Source: Thermoplasmata archaeon
Lineage (GTDB): Archaea > Thermoplasmatota > Poseidoniia > Poseidoniales > Thalassarchaeaceae
NCBI GenBank assembly: GCA_002727675.1
Contig: PBXQ01000077.1
Coordinates: 1-46,291 of the forward strand
Direction of reading: 5' to 3'
Length of the DNA: 46,291 nt
Both the position numbers and the translations under genes were made by a program. Below are positions 26,331-34,512 of the stretch, one piece after another (position 1 is the stretch's first letter; each line of letters opens with the position of its first letter). Below the pieces are notes generated by a model that was not told the DNA's origin, did not search any database, and was given only the letters and a program-made list of their open reading frames with translations.

Positions 26331-28598
26331 TTATTGGGGCTTAACACTGACTTCTATCCACTTCGAAGTCGGCGTGTTACTACCCTTGGCTACTGATTCC
26401 AATGGAACCAAAACATTAGCTTCAGGGAAATATGCTGCTAAATTACCTCTTGGAATTTCATAAGGGACGACCTTCCAATTATCAGATACGATCTTTCTTC
26501 CCATGAAATGGCTTGTAATTTGTACTTCATCTTTTTCATTAATTGCTAAATCGTCCATATCTAATCTATTCATCATTACTATCCTTCTAGAATTATAAAT
26601 ACCCCTATATCTATCATCCATTCCATAAATTGTGGTATTATACTGATCATGACTCCTAATTGTCATTAAGATAAACCTATTTTCCTTTATGGAACGGATT
26701 GGTATTGAATTAGAGTGAAAAATCGCTTTACTTGAAGGCGTATCCCATGTTGGACCGTCCCTTGGACCATTCGGTAAATAGAATCCCCCATTTTGACGTA
26801 CACGATCATTATAATTGGAAAAAATTGGTAACACTGATTCGATTAAATCACGAATTTTGTCATAATCTTTTGACATTTCGTCCCATTTAAATGGATCTGA
26901 ACCAGCAATACCATAGCCAATCCCGGATACGATTCCAACTTCGCTCAATAGCGATGTTGAAGCAGGTTCTAGATTTCCATTAGATGAATGAACTACCCCC
27001 ATTGAATTTTCTACCGTCACAAATCCTGATTGGTCAAATTCTGTCCTACCTAAGCAGGGAAGTATTAGAGCCTGTTTCCCTGTAACTAAGTGACTTCTGT
27101 TTAATTTAGTCGAAATTTGAACAGTTAAGTCAATTTTTCGTATTGAGTTGGCAACCTCTTCTGTGTCAGACATCGCTGACAAAATATTACCCCCAAGAGC
27201 CATAAAAAGCCGAACTTTGTCATTTCTAGATGCTTGTATAAATTCAACAGAATCAAATCCAGAATCCCTAGGCATAGTAATTCCAGTTTCTCTTTCACAT
27301 GCATCCAAAAATGAAGAGGGAGGATTATGATTTATTCCAACTGTCCTATCACCTTGAACATTAGAGTGCCCTCTAACAGGGCACGCACCAGCACCAGGTC
27401 TGCCAAAATGTCCACCCATTAATAGTAAATTTGTTATCTCCTGAATAGTTGCAACTGCATTTTCATGCTGAGTAACCCCCATAGCCCAACAAATTATCAT
27501 ATTATTTGCATTTATTACTGAATTACCAATCTCAATTATGTGCTCCTTTTCTATACCAGATTGTTTGGTAATATCTTCCCATTTAACTGATGAAATGTGT
27601 TCAACCCAATCATCAAATCCTTCCGTATGTTCTTCAACAAATGAATGATTTACACCATCATTATCTAAAACAACTTTTGCAATCCCTTGTAATAGAGCCT
27701 GATCACCACCTATTCTAACTGGAAAATGAGCGTCGGCAATAGGCGTACCTCTGCCCAATAACCTGATGATTTCCTGAGGATGTTTAAAACGGTTTAAACC
27801 AGATTCTAGCAACGGATTAATGCTAATTACAGAACCACCATTACGTTTTGTGTTAGCTAATGCTGACAGCATCCTAGGATGATTTGTACCTGGGTTTTGA
27901 CCAATTACAATTACTAAATCAGCCTTATCAAAACAATCAAGAGTTACTGTACCTTTACCTATTCCAATTGAAGAAGTTAGTCCAACTCCACTTGATTCGT
28001 GACACATATTACTGCAATCAGGTAAATTATTCGTACCAATTTGTCTTGCTAATGTCCCCCAAAGAAATGCAGATTCATTAGACGCCCTTCCTGAAGTATA
28101 GAATACTGCTTCATTAGGATCATTCAAATTCATTACTGATTCAGCAATCATATCAAATGCATCATTCCATGAAATCTCCTCATAAAAATTAGAATCTGAA
28201 CGAAGAACCATTGGGCTGGTTAATCTACCTAATTTATCCAACTCCATGTCTGAAAAATTTGACCATTCCTGAACGCTTTTTGATGACAACAGCGATGGAG
28301 TCAATCGTTTTTTAGTTGCTTCAGTTGCAAATGCCTTCGCACCGTTTTCACAGAATTCAAAACTTGAACGATGGCCATCTGGATCTGGCCAAGCACAACC
28401 AGGGCAATCATAACCATCAAATTTGTTGACAGACCTCATTGTCTTCATAGTTCTAATTAATCCAGCTTCCGAAATACCAATTGAAAATGATTTTCTAACC
28501 CCTGTAATACCCGCAGCGACCTGCTTTGGCTTACCAATTTTTATCTTCCCTTCTTTTTTGGGGGATTGGGCTTTTACATCTCTACGAATATTCAACAC
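26331..28598 (-). CDS. Molybdopterin oxidoreductase, FdhF/YdeP family
   Basis: A protein of 755 aa. After a basic leader of ~60 residues comes YDCPGCAWPDPDG and FEFCENGAKAFATEATKKR, the distinctive N-terminus of the YdeP branch of formate-dehydrogenase-like enzymes. The molybdenum ligand is probably the Cys in NMCHESSGVGL. Cofactor-binding stretches include VIVIGQNPGTNHPRML and GAGACPVRGHSNVQGDRTVG, and the C-terminal MopB domain begins near RFILMTIRSHDQYN. The substrate of this branch is not established; formate oxidation should not be assumed. The GTG start at 28598 or TTG at 28595 is uncertain. FdhD is encoded just upstream on the same strand. Confidence 0.9.
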   Translation of the reverse strand: MLNIRRDVKAQSPKKEGKIKIGKPKQVAAGITGVRKSFSIGISEAGLIRTMKTMRSVNKFDGYDCPGCAWPDPDGHRSSFEFCENGAKAFATEATKKRLTPSLLSSKSVQEWSNFSDMELDKLGRLTSPMVLRSDSNFYEEISWNDAFDMIAESVMNLNDPNEAVFYTSGRASNESAFLWGTLARQIGTNNLPDCSNMCHESSGVGLTSSIGIGKGTVTLDCFDKADLVIVIGQNPGTNHPRMLSALANTKRNGGSVISINPLLESGLNRFKHPQEIIRLLGRGTPIADAHFPVRIGGDQALLQGIAKVVLDNDGVNHSFVEEHTEGFDDWVEHISSVKWEDITKQSGIEKEHIIEIGNSVINANNMIICWAMGVTQHENAVATIQEITNLLLMGGHFGRPGAGACPVRGHSNVQGDRTVGINHNPPSSFLDACERETGITMPRDSGFDSVEFIQASRNDKVRLFMALGGNILSAMSDTEEVANSIRKIDLTVQISTKLNRSHLVTGKQALILPCLGRTEFDQSGFVTVENSMGVVHSSNGNLEPASTSLLSEVGIVSGIGYGIAGSDPFKWDEMSKDYDKIRDLIESVLPIFSNYNDRVRQNGGFYLPNGPRDGPTWDTPSSKAIFHSNSIPIRSIKENRFILMTIRSHDQYNTTIYGMDDRYRGIYNSRRIVMMNRLDMDDLAINEKDEVQITSHFMGRKIVSDNWKVVPYEIPRGNLAAYFPEANVLVPLESVAKGSNTPTSKWIEVSVKPQ

Positions 28599-28636
28599 CT
28601 CAAATATACTGCTTTGACTATGCCTCTAGCAATTGG

Positions 28637-28645
28637 TATAAAAAA
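28637..28645 (-). promoter_or_regulatory. TTTTTTATA element between fdhD and the YdeP-like gene
   Basis: The minus strand reads GCGTTTTTTATACC. The T6 run, 26 bases past the fdhD stop, could end fdhD transcription. The overlapping TTTATA is about 42 bases ahead of the oxidoreductase start and could be its TATA box. Both readings are pattern-based. Confidence 0.35.
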
Positions 28646-28670
28646 CGCTATCCAATATTTGTGCTTAGAT

Positions 28671-29474
28671 TCACAGTATTCTCCATGCACCACAGTAAAC
28701 ATTGAATTTTTCCTCTTTAAGAAAACCAATCAATGTAATCCCTGTACTTCGTGCAGCATCTACTGCCATAGTAGTAGGTGCACCCAAACCCACCACAACA
28801 GGTAATCCACCATATGCTGCCTTTTGAATAAGTTCGTAACCTATTCTACCGGTTAACATTAATACTTGATATTCTGCAGGTAAATCACCAGATTTTAGCC
28901 GAGAACCAATTAATTTATCCAATGCATTATGCCTACCAACGTCCTCCTTTATCGCCATTAAATTCGAGTTTTGATCATAAAGTGCTGCAGCATGTAAACC
29001 TCCTGTATCCTCAAAATTTCGTTGTGCAGGTTTCATAATTCTTGGTAAGTTAATCAATAATTTAGGATCCAACCATTTTTCATCAGAAATATTCAATCTA
29101 TCAGGAATGGCATAATTTTCTAACTCCTCAGTACCACAAATTCCACAACTAGAATTTATTGTAAATTTACGAGAAGGTAAATCAGATATTTTTTTGTTTG
29201 AACTATTTAATTCAACCAAAACCTTGCCTTCAAAGTACTTTATTGAATGGATATCATCCATAGATTTAATTACAGATTCACCCAATAAGAAACCTATGGC
29301 TAAATCACCATCATCACCAGGTGTTCGCATTATTATTCCCAAACTTTGTTCAACACCAGAAATGGACACCGATATTTCGATAGGAGATTCATTGGCAACT
29401 GAATCCTTCCTTGAATGCAATTCACCATTTTCCCAAATATGAATAGGTTTGCTAATGGTTGGCTCTCCCCCCAT
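28671..29474 (-). CDS. fdhD: Formate dehydrogenase accessory sulfurtransferase FdhD
   Basis: FdhD passes sulfur from a cysteine desulfurase to the molybdenum cofactor and is required for active FdhF-type enzymes. The 267 aa contain the active-site CxxC in SSCGICGTEE (Cys 110 and 113), TGGLHAAALYD, KEDVGRHNALDKLIG (cofactor-binding loop) and LMLTGRIGYELIQKAAYGG. It precedes the YdeP-like enzyme by about 70 bases on the same strand, which fits a role in maturing it. It diverges from the TrmB-V4R regulator over 91 bases. Confidence 0.95.
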   Translation of the reverse strand: MGGEPTISKPIHIWENGELHSRKDSVANESPIEISVSISGVEQSLGIIMRTPGDDGDLAIGFLLGESVIKSMDDIHSIKYFEGKVLVELNSSNKKISDLPSRKFTINSSCGICGTEELENYAIPDRLNISDEKWLDPKLLINLPRIMKPAQRNFEDTGGLHAAALYDQNSNLMAIKEDVGRHNALDKLIGSRLKSGDLPAEYQVLMLTGRIGYELIQKAAYGGLPVVVGLGAPTTMAVDAARSTGITLIGFLKEEKFNVYCGAWRIL

Positions 29475-29528
29475 AAAATCATGTCACACTACACTTAACT
29501 TAATCCTTCTTAACAAGAATACAATACA

Positions 29529-29540
29529 TCAATTAATTGA
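29529..29540. promoter_or_regulatory. Palindrome TCAATTAATTGA in the fdhD/regulator divergent region
   Basis: This is a perfect 12-bp palindrome, 26 bases before the regulator ATG and 55 bases before the fdhD start. The position suits an operator read by the adjacent HTH protein. AT-rich palindromes arise by chance easily in DNA of this composition, so confidence is moderate. Confidence 0.4.
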
Positions 29541-29565
29541 ATAATGTGTTCATATCCCGAGGTCT

Positions 29566-30942
29566 ATGGAAGAAGGTGAGGCGACCCTAAGTGAAAGGCT
29601 CACTGATATAGGATTAGATGAGAAAGAAGCACGTGTTCTAATACTACTTTCTACATCTGAACCTCTGAAGGCTAGTGAAGTAGGGCGCACCGTTGGAATA
29701 AGCAGAATGGATTCCTATAACACATTGAAGAGACTTCAAGAAAGAGGTTTGGTATTATCTACCTTAGATAAGCCGATGAGGTTTACTGGTTTATCTATTC
29801 AAGAAATATTCCAGCAATTAATTAATCATGAAGAACAAGAGTTACGACGAATTAAATTTCACTTAGATGAATTGAAGAAAGGAAAAATAGGACGTTTCAA
29901 TTCCACGAATGTAGCATCTAAAGAACCCCTTTTTACTGTAGTCAAAGAACGTAGTTATATTCAAGCTGCAATGGAGAGGGTAATTTCAGACTCAGAAGTT
30001 GATGCATGGATATTGCTAGGAAAATTTGGCATCCTTCATTTAGTAAAATCAGGCGCTCTAAACGCGTTAAATGAGGCTGCCAATAGAGGAGTTAAAATCC
30101 GCGTACTCGCCACACTTGAAAATAATACATTGAAATTTTATGACAAATTAGATCAACGAATTGAAATAAGACATTCAGATTCTGTATCAATGAATGGATG
30201 TATAATAGATGGCGAGGTTGCGGTACAAAATGTATCTATGGAAAATAACCCTGTAGGCCGAGGTAAAGATGATGCCGCATTAGTAATTGAGGCACCTACC
30301 TTCCTAACTACACAAACTGAGTTAATTGATGAGACTTGGAAAAATGCCACTCCCCTAACAACTGCAAAATCTTTAATCGCAAAAGGTGAAAATACTAAAC
30401 CACTTAGTATAAATTTAGGTACCGGTTCATTTTATCGTCGTTTTAAGGAAATAATTGCAAATAATATTTCTGATCAACATCCAGAAAATCAACAATGGAC
30501 GAATGCCATACTGAGAAATAATCAAGGCACGGTTGGAGACCAACCACATTTACCTCAATTCGAGATGTTAGGATTAGATATTTCAGATATCATGAGAATA
30601 ATAGGTAAAAGAATTGGAGAAGAAATAACAAATGAACTAGAACAAATAACTGATAATGATTCAGAATTTTGGCAGGCTTTAACTCAGGAATGGAGTGAAA
30701 TGGGGATGGGGCGCATGGAAGTAATTGGAGAACCTCTAATTTCTATCAAAGTACACGATGCTGGAGCATGTGGGAAAGCACCACAATTTGGCAGCCCATT
30801 CTGTCATTTAGATGAAGGTATTTTAGAGGGAATTATAGAGACTAGGCTGGGAATTTCAACTATTGCTGTTGAAAGAAAGTGTACAGGAGAAGGTGTGAAG
30901 AATTGCTATTTCCAGATATTATTCGATGAAATCAATACATGA
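29566..30942 (+). CDS. TrmB-type transcriptional regulator with C-terminal V4R-like sensor domain
   Basis: A protein of 458 aa. Residues ~5-75 are a TrmB winged helix (LTDIGLDEKEARVLILLSTS, VGRTVGISRMDSYNTLKRLQ). A phospholipase-D-like middle domain follows (ERSYIQAAMERVISDSEVDA, NRGVKIRVLATLE, MNGCIIDGEVAVQNV). After a linker, the last ~110 residues look like a V4R domain: FCHLDEGILEGIIETRLG, then AVERKCTGEGVKNCYFQIL, the family's usual E-x-x-C...G-x-x-x-C-x-F ending. V4R domains bind small ligands or metals through Cys and His. Placement suggests control of fdhD and the molybdoenzyme, which is inference. Confidence 0.85.
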   Translation: MEEGEATLSERLTDIGLDEKEARVLILLSTSEPLKASEVGRTVGISRMDSYNTLKRLQERGLVLSTLDKPMRFTGLSIQEIFQQLINHEEQELRRIKFHLDELKKGKIGRFNSTNVASKEPLFTVVKERSYIQAAMERVISDSEVDAWILLGKFGILHLVKSGALNALNEAANRGVKIRVLATLENNTLKFYDKLDQRIEIRHSDSVSMNGCIIDGEVAVQNVSMENNPVGRGKDDAALVIEAPTFLTTQTELIDETWKNATPLTTAKSLIAKGENTKPLSINLGTGSFYRRFKEIIANNISDQHPENQQWTNAILRNNQGTVGDQPHLPQFEMLGLDISDIMRIIGKRIGEEITNELEQITDNDSEFWQALTQEWSEMGMGRMEVIGEPLISIKVHDAGACGKAPQFGSPFCHLDEGILEGIIETRLGISTIAVERKCTGEGVKNCYFQILFDEINT

Positions 30943-30972
30943 ATTAATCAACTATCACCGATAGCGATTAAC

Positions 30973-31368
30973 ATGGACTGTCCTTCTGATGCCGGCGCCA
31001 TTTCAGATTTAATCGGCAATGACGATGATTATGACATTGTACCAATTAATGTCACACTTACTGAAATTGCTTCTAAATCATTACGTGAATTATTCAATTA
31101 TGAGCCAGGAGATGTTGTATTAAAAATCGCAGTTCACCGTGGTGGATGCTCAGGTAACTTATATGATATGCAAATTATCGATAGACCTGATCCCGAGGGA
31201 CATCAATTCGATGATGTAAATGGTATTGATATATGCGTATCTGATTACGATAGCAGTTTATTATCTGGAATAGTCATTGATTTCCAAGATAGTTTAATGG
31301 GCGGTGGATTCAAAATTAATAACCCAAATGCTGACAAAGCTTGTAGTTGCGGGAAAAGTTTTGGATGA
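30973..31368 (+). CDS. A-type iron-sulfur carrier protein (IscA/ErpA/SufA family)
   Basis: It holds Fe-S clusters and passes them to client apo-enzymes. The three cluster cysteines are present: RGGCSGNLYDM (C59) and the C-terminal ACSCGKSFG (C124, C126). They follow the family core GGGFKINNPNADKACSC. The first ~25 residues (DCPSDAGAISDLIGNDDDYD) are an extra acidic leader with an additional Cys. At 131 aa it is slightly longer than the usual 107-120. It follows the regulator by 30 bases in the same direction and may help supply the molybdoenzyme cluster. Confidence 0.92.
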   Translation: MDCPSDAGAISDLIGNDDDYDIVPINVTLTEIASKSLRELFNYEPGDVVLKIAVHRGGCSGNLYDMQIIDRPDPEGHQFDDVNGIDICVSDYDSSLLSGIVIDFQDSLMGGGFKINNPNADKACSCGKSFG

Positions 31369-32604
31369 TTAATCATCTGTGACTGAATCTTCCATTATAG
31401 GCGATTTACCCTCAACTAATTCCTCTTTAGGTGATTTTCTTGTGGGTTTCTTAGGCGGCAAAGTCACTACACCCTCCTCAACAAGAGATGGTAGAGACAT
31501 CAAATCCTCAAATCTAATTGAGGCCTCCAATGAACGATCAGGGAAACGATGGTCATTTTCAAAAAATTCCTTCAGCATACAAATTAATCTTAAACTCAAA
31601 CTACCATCCCTATTTCTTGTGAAAGAATATAGTTCAGGGTCCTCATCCTGAATTAACTGAATATGGAAAGTATCTCTAATTTGTTTAGCACGTCGGGATG
31701 ATGCCCATTCAATCAACGCACCAACTATGGTTGTGGTGTAAAGAACTACTAAAATTGAAATGGCAAATATTATTGGATCATGTAATCCAGTACCAGGGAA
31801 TGTAATAGTAAGAAATACTTGGCGACCTAATAATAGTAACAAACCTATCCCCACAACAGGAGTTAATAAATCTTGTAAAATTGCTTCCAAGGGTATTATT
31901 CTTCTTTGAGCATTATCTGCAAATGCTAACTCGCCATCAATCGCAACAGCGGTAATAATAGCTAATGAAGCTAAAATAAGGTACACCAGCCCTGCAACAG
32001 TTAGAGCATAAATATCAGGTAGAGACAAATAATGAACTATTAGATATGCAAATAATCCTAGGAAAACAGTTGTTGGCATACGATGCAAAGCATGAATCCA
32101 AACATCTCCACGACGCGCATCACGAGCAAGTTTGGGGACACCAATTAATTGCCAGTTTGTGTATTTTTTAATCAGTTTGACTATCCACGACAATACACCC
32201 TTGTCAACCATAATCCATTCAGTAAACCTAAGAAGAGGAAGCAACGGAATAATCAAAAATACAGCAAAAATAGAAAGTATTGGCCATAAAATCATAGAAG
32301 GTAATATCAAAAAATGCATTGTATTTAGAGGGTACAAAATGTCACTTTCTATCCTGCCCTGCTCTTTTTCATCTAAACCCCAACCTCGCGCTGCCTTATC
32401 TAATGAATTACGGAATATCTGTAACGGATAACCATGAGTCAAAATCCCATCAACCATATTACGATATTTTTTGTGTATATCTGATTTTAATACGCGCTTC
32501 TTCCATAGCCTTTGAGTGGGGATTGAAAATATCATTGGACCAACTAGTAAACCTACTACTAAAGCTAGAGAAGTAGGGTCATCTACAGACCAATCCATTA
32601 ACAT
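31369..32604 (-). CDS. Multi-pass membrane protein, unknown
   Basis: A protein of 411 aa. Hydrophobic segments include ALVVGLLVGPMIFSIPTQ, LPSMILWPILSIFAVFLIIP, TVFLGLFAYLIVHYLSL, ALTVAGLVYLILASLAIITA, LTPVVGIGLLLLL and IIFAISILVVLYTTTIVGAL, so about six to seven helices. The C-terminal ~110 residues are soluble and probably cytoplasmic, with a Lys/Pro-rich tail (PPKKPTRKSPKEELVEGK). The family is not recognised. Its stop abuts that of the A-type carrier, convergent with it. ATG at codon 3 is an alternative start. It lies 41 bases downstream of sodX on the same strand. Confidence 0.75.
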   Translation of the reverse strand: MLMDWSVDDPTSLALVVGLLVGPMIFSIPTQRLWKKRVLKSDIHKKYRNMVDGILTHGYPLQIFRNSLDKAARGWGLDEKEQGRIESDILYPLNTMHFLILPSMILWPILSIFAVFLIIPLLPLLRFTEWIMVDKGVLSWIVKLIKKYTNWQLIGVPKLARDARRGDVWIHALHRMPTTVFLGLFAYLIVHYLSLPDIYALTVAGLVYLILASLAIITAVAIDGELAFADNAQRRIIPLEAILQDLLTPVVGIGLLLLLGRQVFLTITFPGTGLHDPIIFAISILVVLYTTTIVGALIEWASSRRAKQIRDTFHIQLIQDEDPELYSFTRNRDGSLSLRLICMLKEFFENDHRFPDRSLEASIRFEDLMSLPSLVEEGVVTLPPKKPTRKSPKEELVEGKSPIMEDSVTDD

Positions 32605-32645
32605 CCCGTTAACAAAGCCATTGATGAATAGAACGGTCTAAAATC

Positions 32646-32969
32646 CTAAGAAATATCAATTCTACCTATGATTTGAGAAATTGCGAGGTGGCCAAACGCA
32701 TGGCTATCAGTTGATGCAATTGGGTCAGGATTATCACCTGTAATGAATACAGTATTATCTGAATTAATCGCAGAAATTCTCTTAATTAACTTGACTTTAG
32801 GTTTTAGTGGATGTTGACACATAATTATATCACCAACAACAGGGATATTGTTTGAATAATATTCATGGTCACAAATAACAACTTGACCATCAACTATTGT
32901 AGGCCACATGCTACCCCCTTTAACAAGAACATTGGTACAATTTGGCCTTTGAGCCATGTAATCACTCAA
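32646..32969 (-). CDS. sodX: Signal-peptidase-like NiSOD maturation protease
   Basis: A small soluble S26-type serine protease of 107 aa without a membrane anchor. The Ser motif is VKGGSMWPTIVDGQVV (S20) and the Lys partner is VKLIKRIS (K60 or K63), followed by FITGDNPDPIASTDSHAFG, the S26 C-terminal box. Family members paired with sodN cleave the NiSOD propeptide to expose the N-terminal His that binds nickel. It overlaps the sodN stop by four bases (ATGA), the expected sodN-sodX arrangement. Confidence 0.88.
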   Translation of the reverse strand: MSDYMAQRPNCTNVLVKGGSMWPTIVDGQVVICDHEYYSNNIPVVGDIIMCQHPLKPKVKLIKRISAINSDNTVFITGDNPDPIASTDSHAFGHLAISQIIGRIDIS

Positions 32970-33415
32970 CTAGCACGTACCCATGGAACATCACGTCCCT
33001 TTGCTGCCCAAAAGAGGTGGTGTATTGCTTCTATCGCATCCATTAATTCTTGAGCATGAACCGATGATACCTCAACCTTACATGCCGAACAAAGTTTTGC
33101 TGCCTCCCAAAAAATTGTATGCAAATTTGGATTATTTTCAAGATGTTGTGGTTTGAAAAAATCAGTCCATAGGACTAACAATTCATCCTTGCATTTTTGA
33201 GCTTCTTGTTCCTTGATTGCAGCATAACGGCTCATCGTATTAAGATAAGCAGACATTGCTTCAGAATTTCCAGTATCGGGGCATTCAAGAGCCAACATTT
33301 TGTTTGTCATAGATTGTACAGCTTCACCTGCAATCCTAGCACTAGCAGGGTCATAAACACCACAAGGTCCGTCACAATGTGCCTCGGCCACAATTTTCAA
33401 ATCATCAATATCCAT
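32966..33415 (-). CDS. sodN: Nickel superoxide dismutase
   Basis: It converts superoxide to oxygen and hydrogen peroxide at a Ni centre. The ORF track begins at 33490, but MDIDDLKIVAEA-HCDGPCGVYDPA from ATG 33415 matches a propeptide followed by the nickel hook HCxxPCxxY. Ligands would be His13, Cys14 and Cys18, with Tyr21 nearby; cleavage after Ala12 frees His. The 137-aa mature part is four-helical (QSMTNKMLALECPD, LNTMSRYAAIKEQEAQKCKD, AIEAIHHLFWAAKGRDVPW). Two extra Cys (LCSACKVE) lie in the C-terminal part. Its neighbour is the processing protease. Divergent from serA-like gene over 107 bases. Confidence 0.95.
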   Translation of the reverse strand: MDIDDLKIVAEAHCDGPCGVYDPASARIAGEAVQSMTNKMLALECPDTGNSEAMSAYLNTMSRYAAIKEQEAQKCKDELLVLWTDFFKPQHLENNPNLHTIFWEAAKLCSACKVEVSSVHAQELMDAIEAIHHLFWAAKGRDVPWVRAS

Positions 33416-33522
33416 TCTAATCACACGCATTCTAATAAGACATAGAATATCAAACTTCGCGCGATACACTCTTACATATTTCATACACAATCTTGATTGT
33501 TATCCTTGTGCTGCCACTGTCA

Positions 33523-34512
33523 ATGAAGAGGATTGCAGTAACTGATGGCATGGATGAAAAAGCTGTTAGCATACTCCAAGATGCAGGTTTTGAAGTGATA
33601 TTGAAACATTATTCTAAAGATGAATTAGAGTCTGGAATCCTTGCAGATTTTGATGCAGTGGTAATAAGAAGCGCAACTAAAATCTCAAAAAAAGTAATTA
33701 ATTCATCTAGTGGTAGAAAGGGATCATTAAAACTAATCGGAAGAGCAGGAGTAGGAATAGATAATATCGACATTAAATCTGCTACTAAATCCAAAATAGC
33801 AGTATGTAATACACCTTCTTCTTCAACAAATGCTGTTGTAGAATTAACCATCGGCCATCTTCTAACTTGTGCTAGGCACATTGCTACTGGAGATCGTTCA
33901 CTTAGAAACGGTGAATGGCAAAAAAAAGATTTGAGAGGGACTGAATTATCTGGAAAAAGGTTGGGATTAATTGGTTTTGGTAGAATTGCCCAAGGTGTAG
34001 CAAAAGTTGCCCGCACACTAGGTATGACCCTCCATACTTATGACCCTTATTTGCCACCTGAAATTGCTGCTGATCAACATTGTACCCTTCACGATGATGT
34101 AGAAGATATTTTCCGTTTGTGCACTCACATTTCTATCCACTGCAACCTTACCAATGAAACGCACCATCTAGTAAATTATGATCGTTTGAAGATGATGCCA
34201 CAAATAGGTACTGATGGAGTAAAATGTGGAAATCACTTAGTTAATTGCGCTAGAGGAGGGATTGTTAACGAGAAGGATGTATTACTAGCTCTGGAAGATG
34301 GCACGCTCTCATCTGTAGCCTTGGACGTATTTGAAGTAGAACCTGTTTACGATAATCCCTTAATTCATCATAGAAATTTTCATGGCACCCCTCACATTGG
34401 TGCTGCTACAAATGAAGCACAATCCCGAATTGGGACTGAAATGGCTGCCTTGATAATTGATTATTTTAATGGTAAAAAACCAAAATCAATTCTTAACTCT
34501 GAAGTGATATAA
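33523..34512 (+). CDS. serA: D-isomer 2-hydroxyacid dehydrogenase, phosphoglycerate-dehydrogenase-like
   Basis: From ATG 33523 it is 329 aa (the track's GTG-type extension to 33493 adds 10 unsupported residues). Motifs are AVVIRSATKISKKVI, LIGRAGVGIDNIDI, the Rossmann loop LGLIGFGRIAQGVAKVAR, LVNCARGGIVNEKDVLLALE, ALDVFEVEP (catalytic Glu region) and GTPHIGAATNEAQSRIG (catalytic His). It lacks the C-terminal ACT or ASB domains of long SerA, so it would be the short, non-serine-inhibited form. 3-Phosphoglycerate oxidation, the first step of serine synthesis, is likely but other 2-hydroxyacids are possible. Convergent with valS with no gap. Confidence 0.88.
   Translation: MKRIAVTDGMDEKAVSILQDAGFEVILKHYSKDELESGILADFDAVVIRSATKISKKVINSSSGRKGSLKLIGRAGVGIDNIDIKSATKSKIAVCNTPSSSTNAVVELTIGHLLTCARHIATGDRSLRNGEWQKKDLRGTELSGKRLGLIGFGRIAQGVAKVARTLGMTLHTYDPYLPPEIAADQHCTLHDDVEDIFRLCTHISIHCNLTNETHHLVNYDRLKMMPQIGTDGVKCGNHLVNCARGGIVNEKDVLLALEDGTLSSVALDVFEVEPVYDNPLIHHRNFHGTPHIGAATNEAQSRIGTEMAALIIDYFNGKKPKSILNSEVI

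Noticed and set aside
30952-30964. CTATC-ACC-GATAG inverted repeat before the A-type carrier
   Set aside because: A 5-bp stem is expected by chance at this frequency, and it sits in the short gap of a likely operon.
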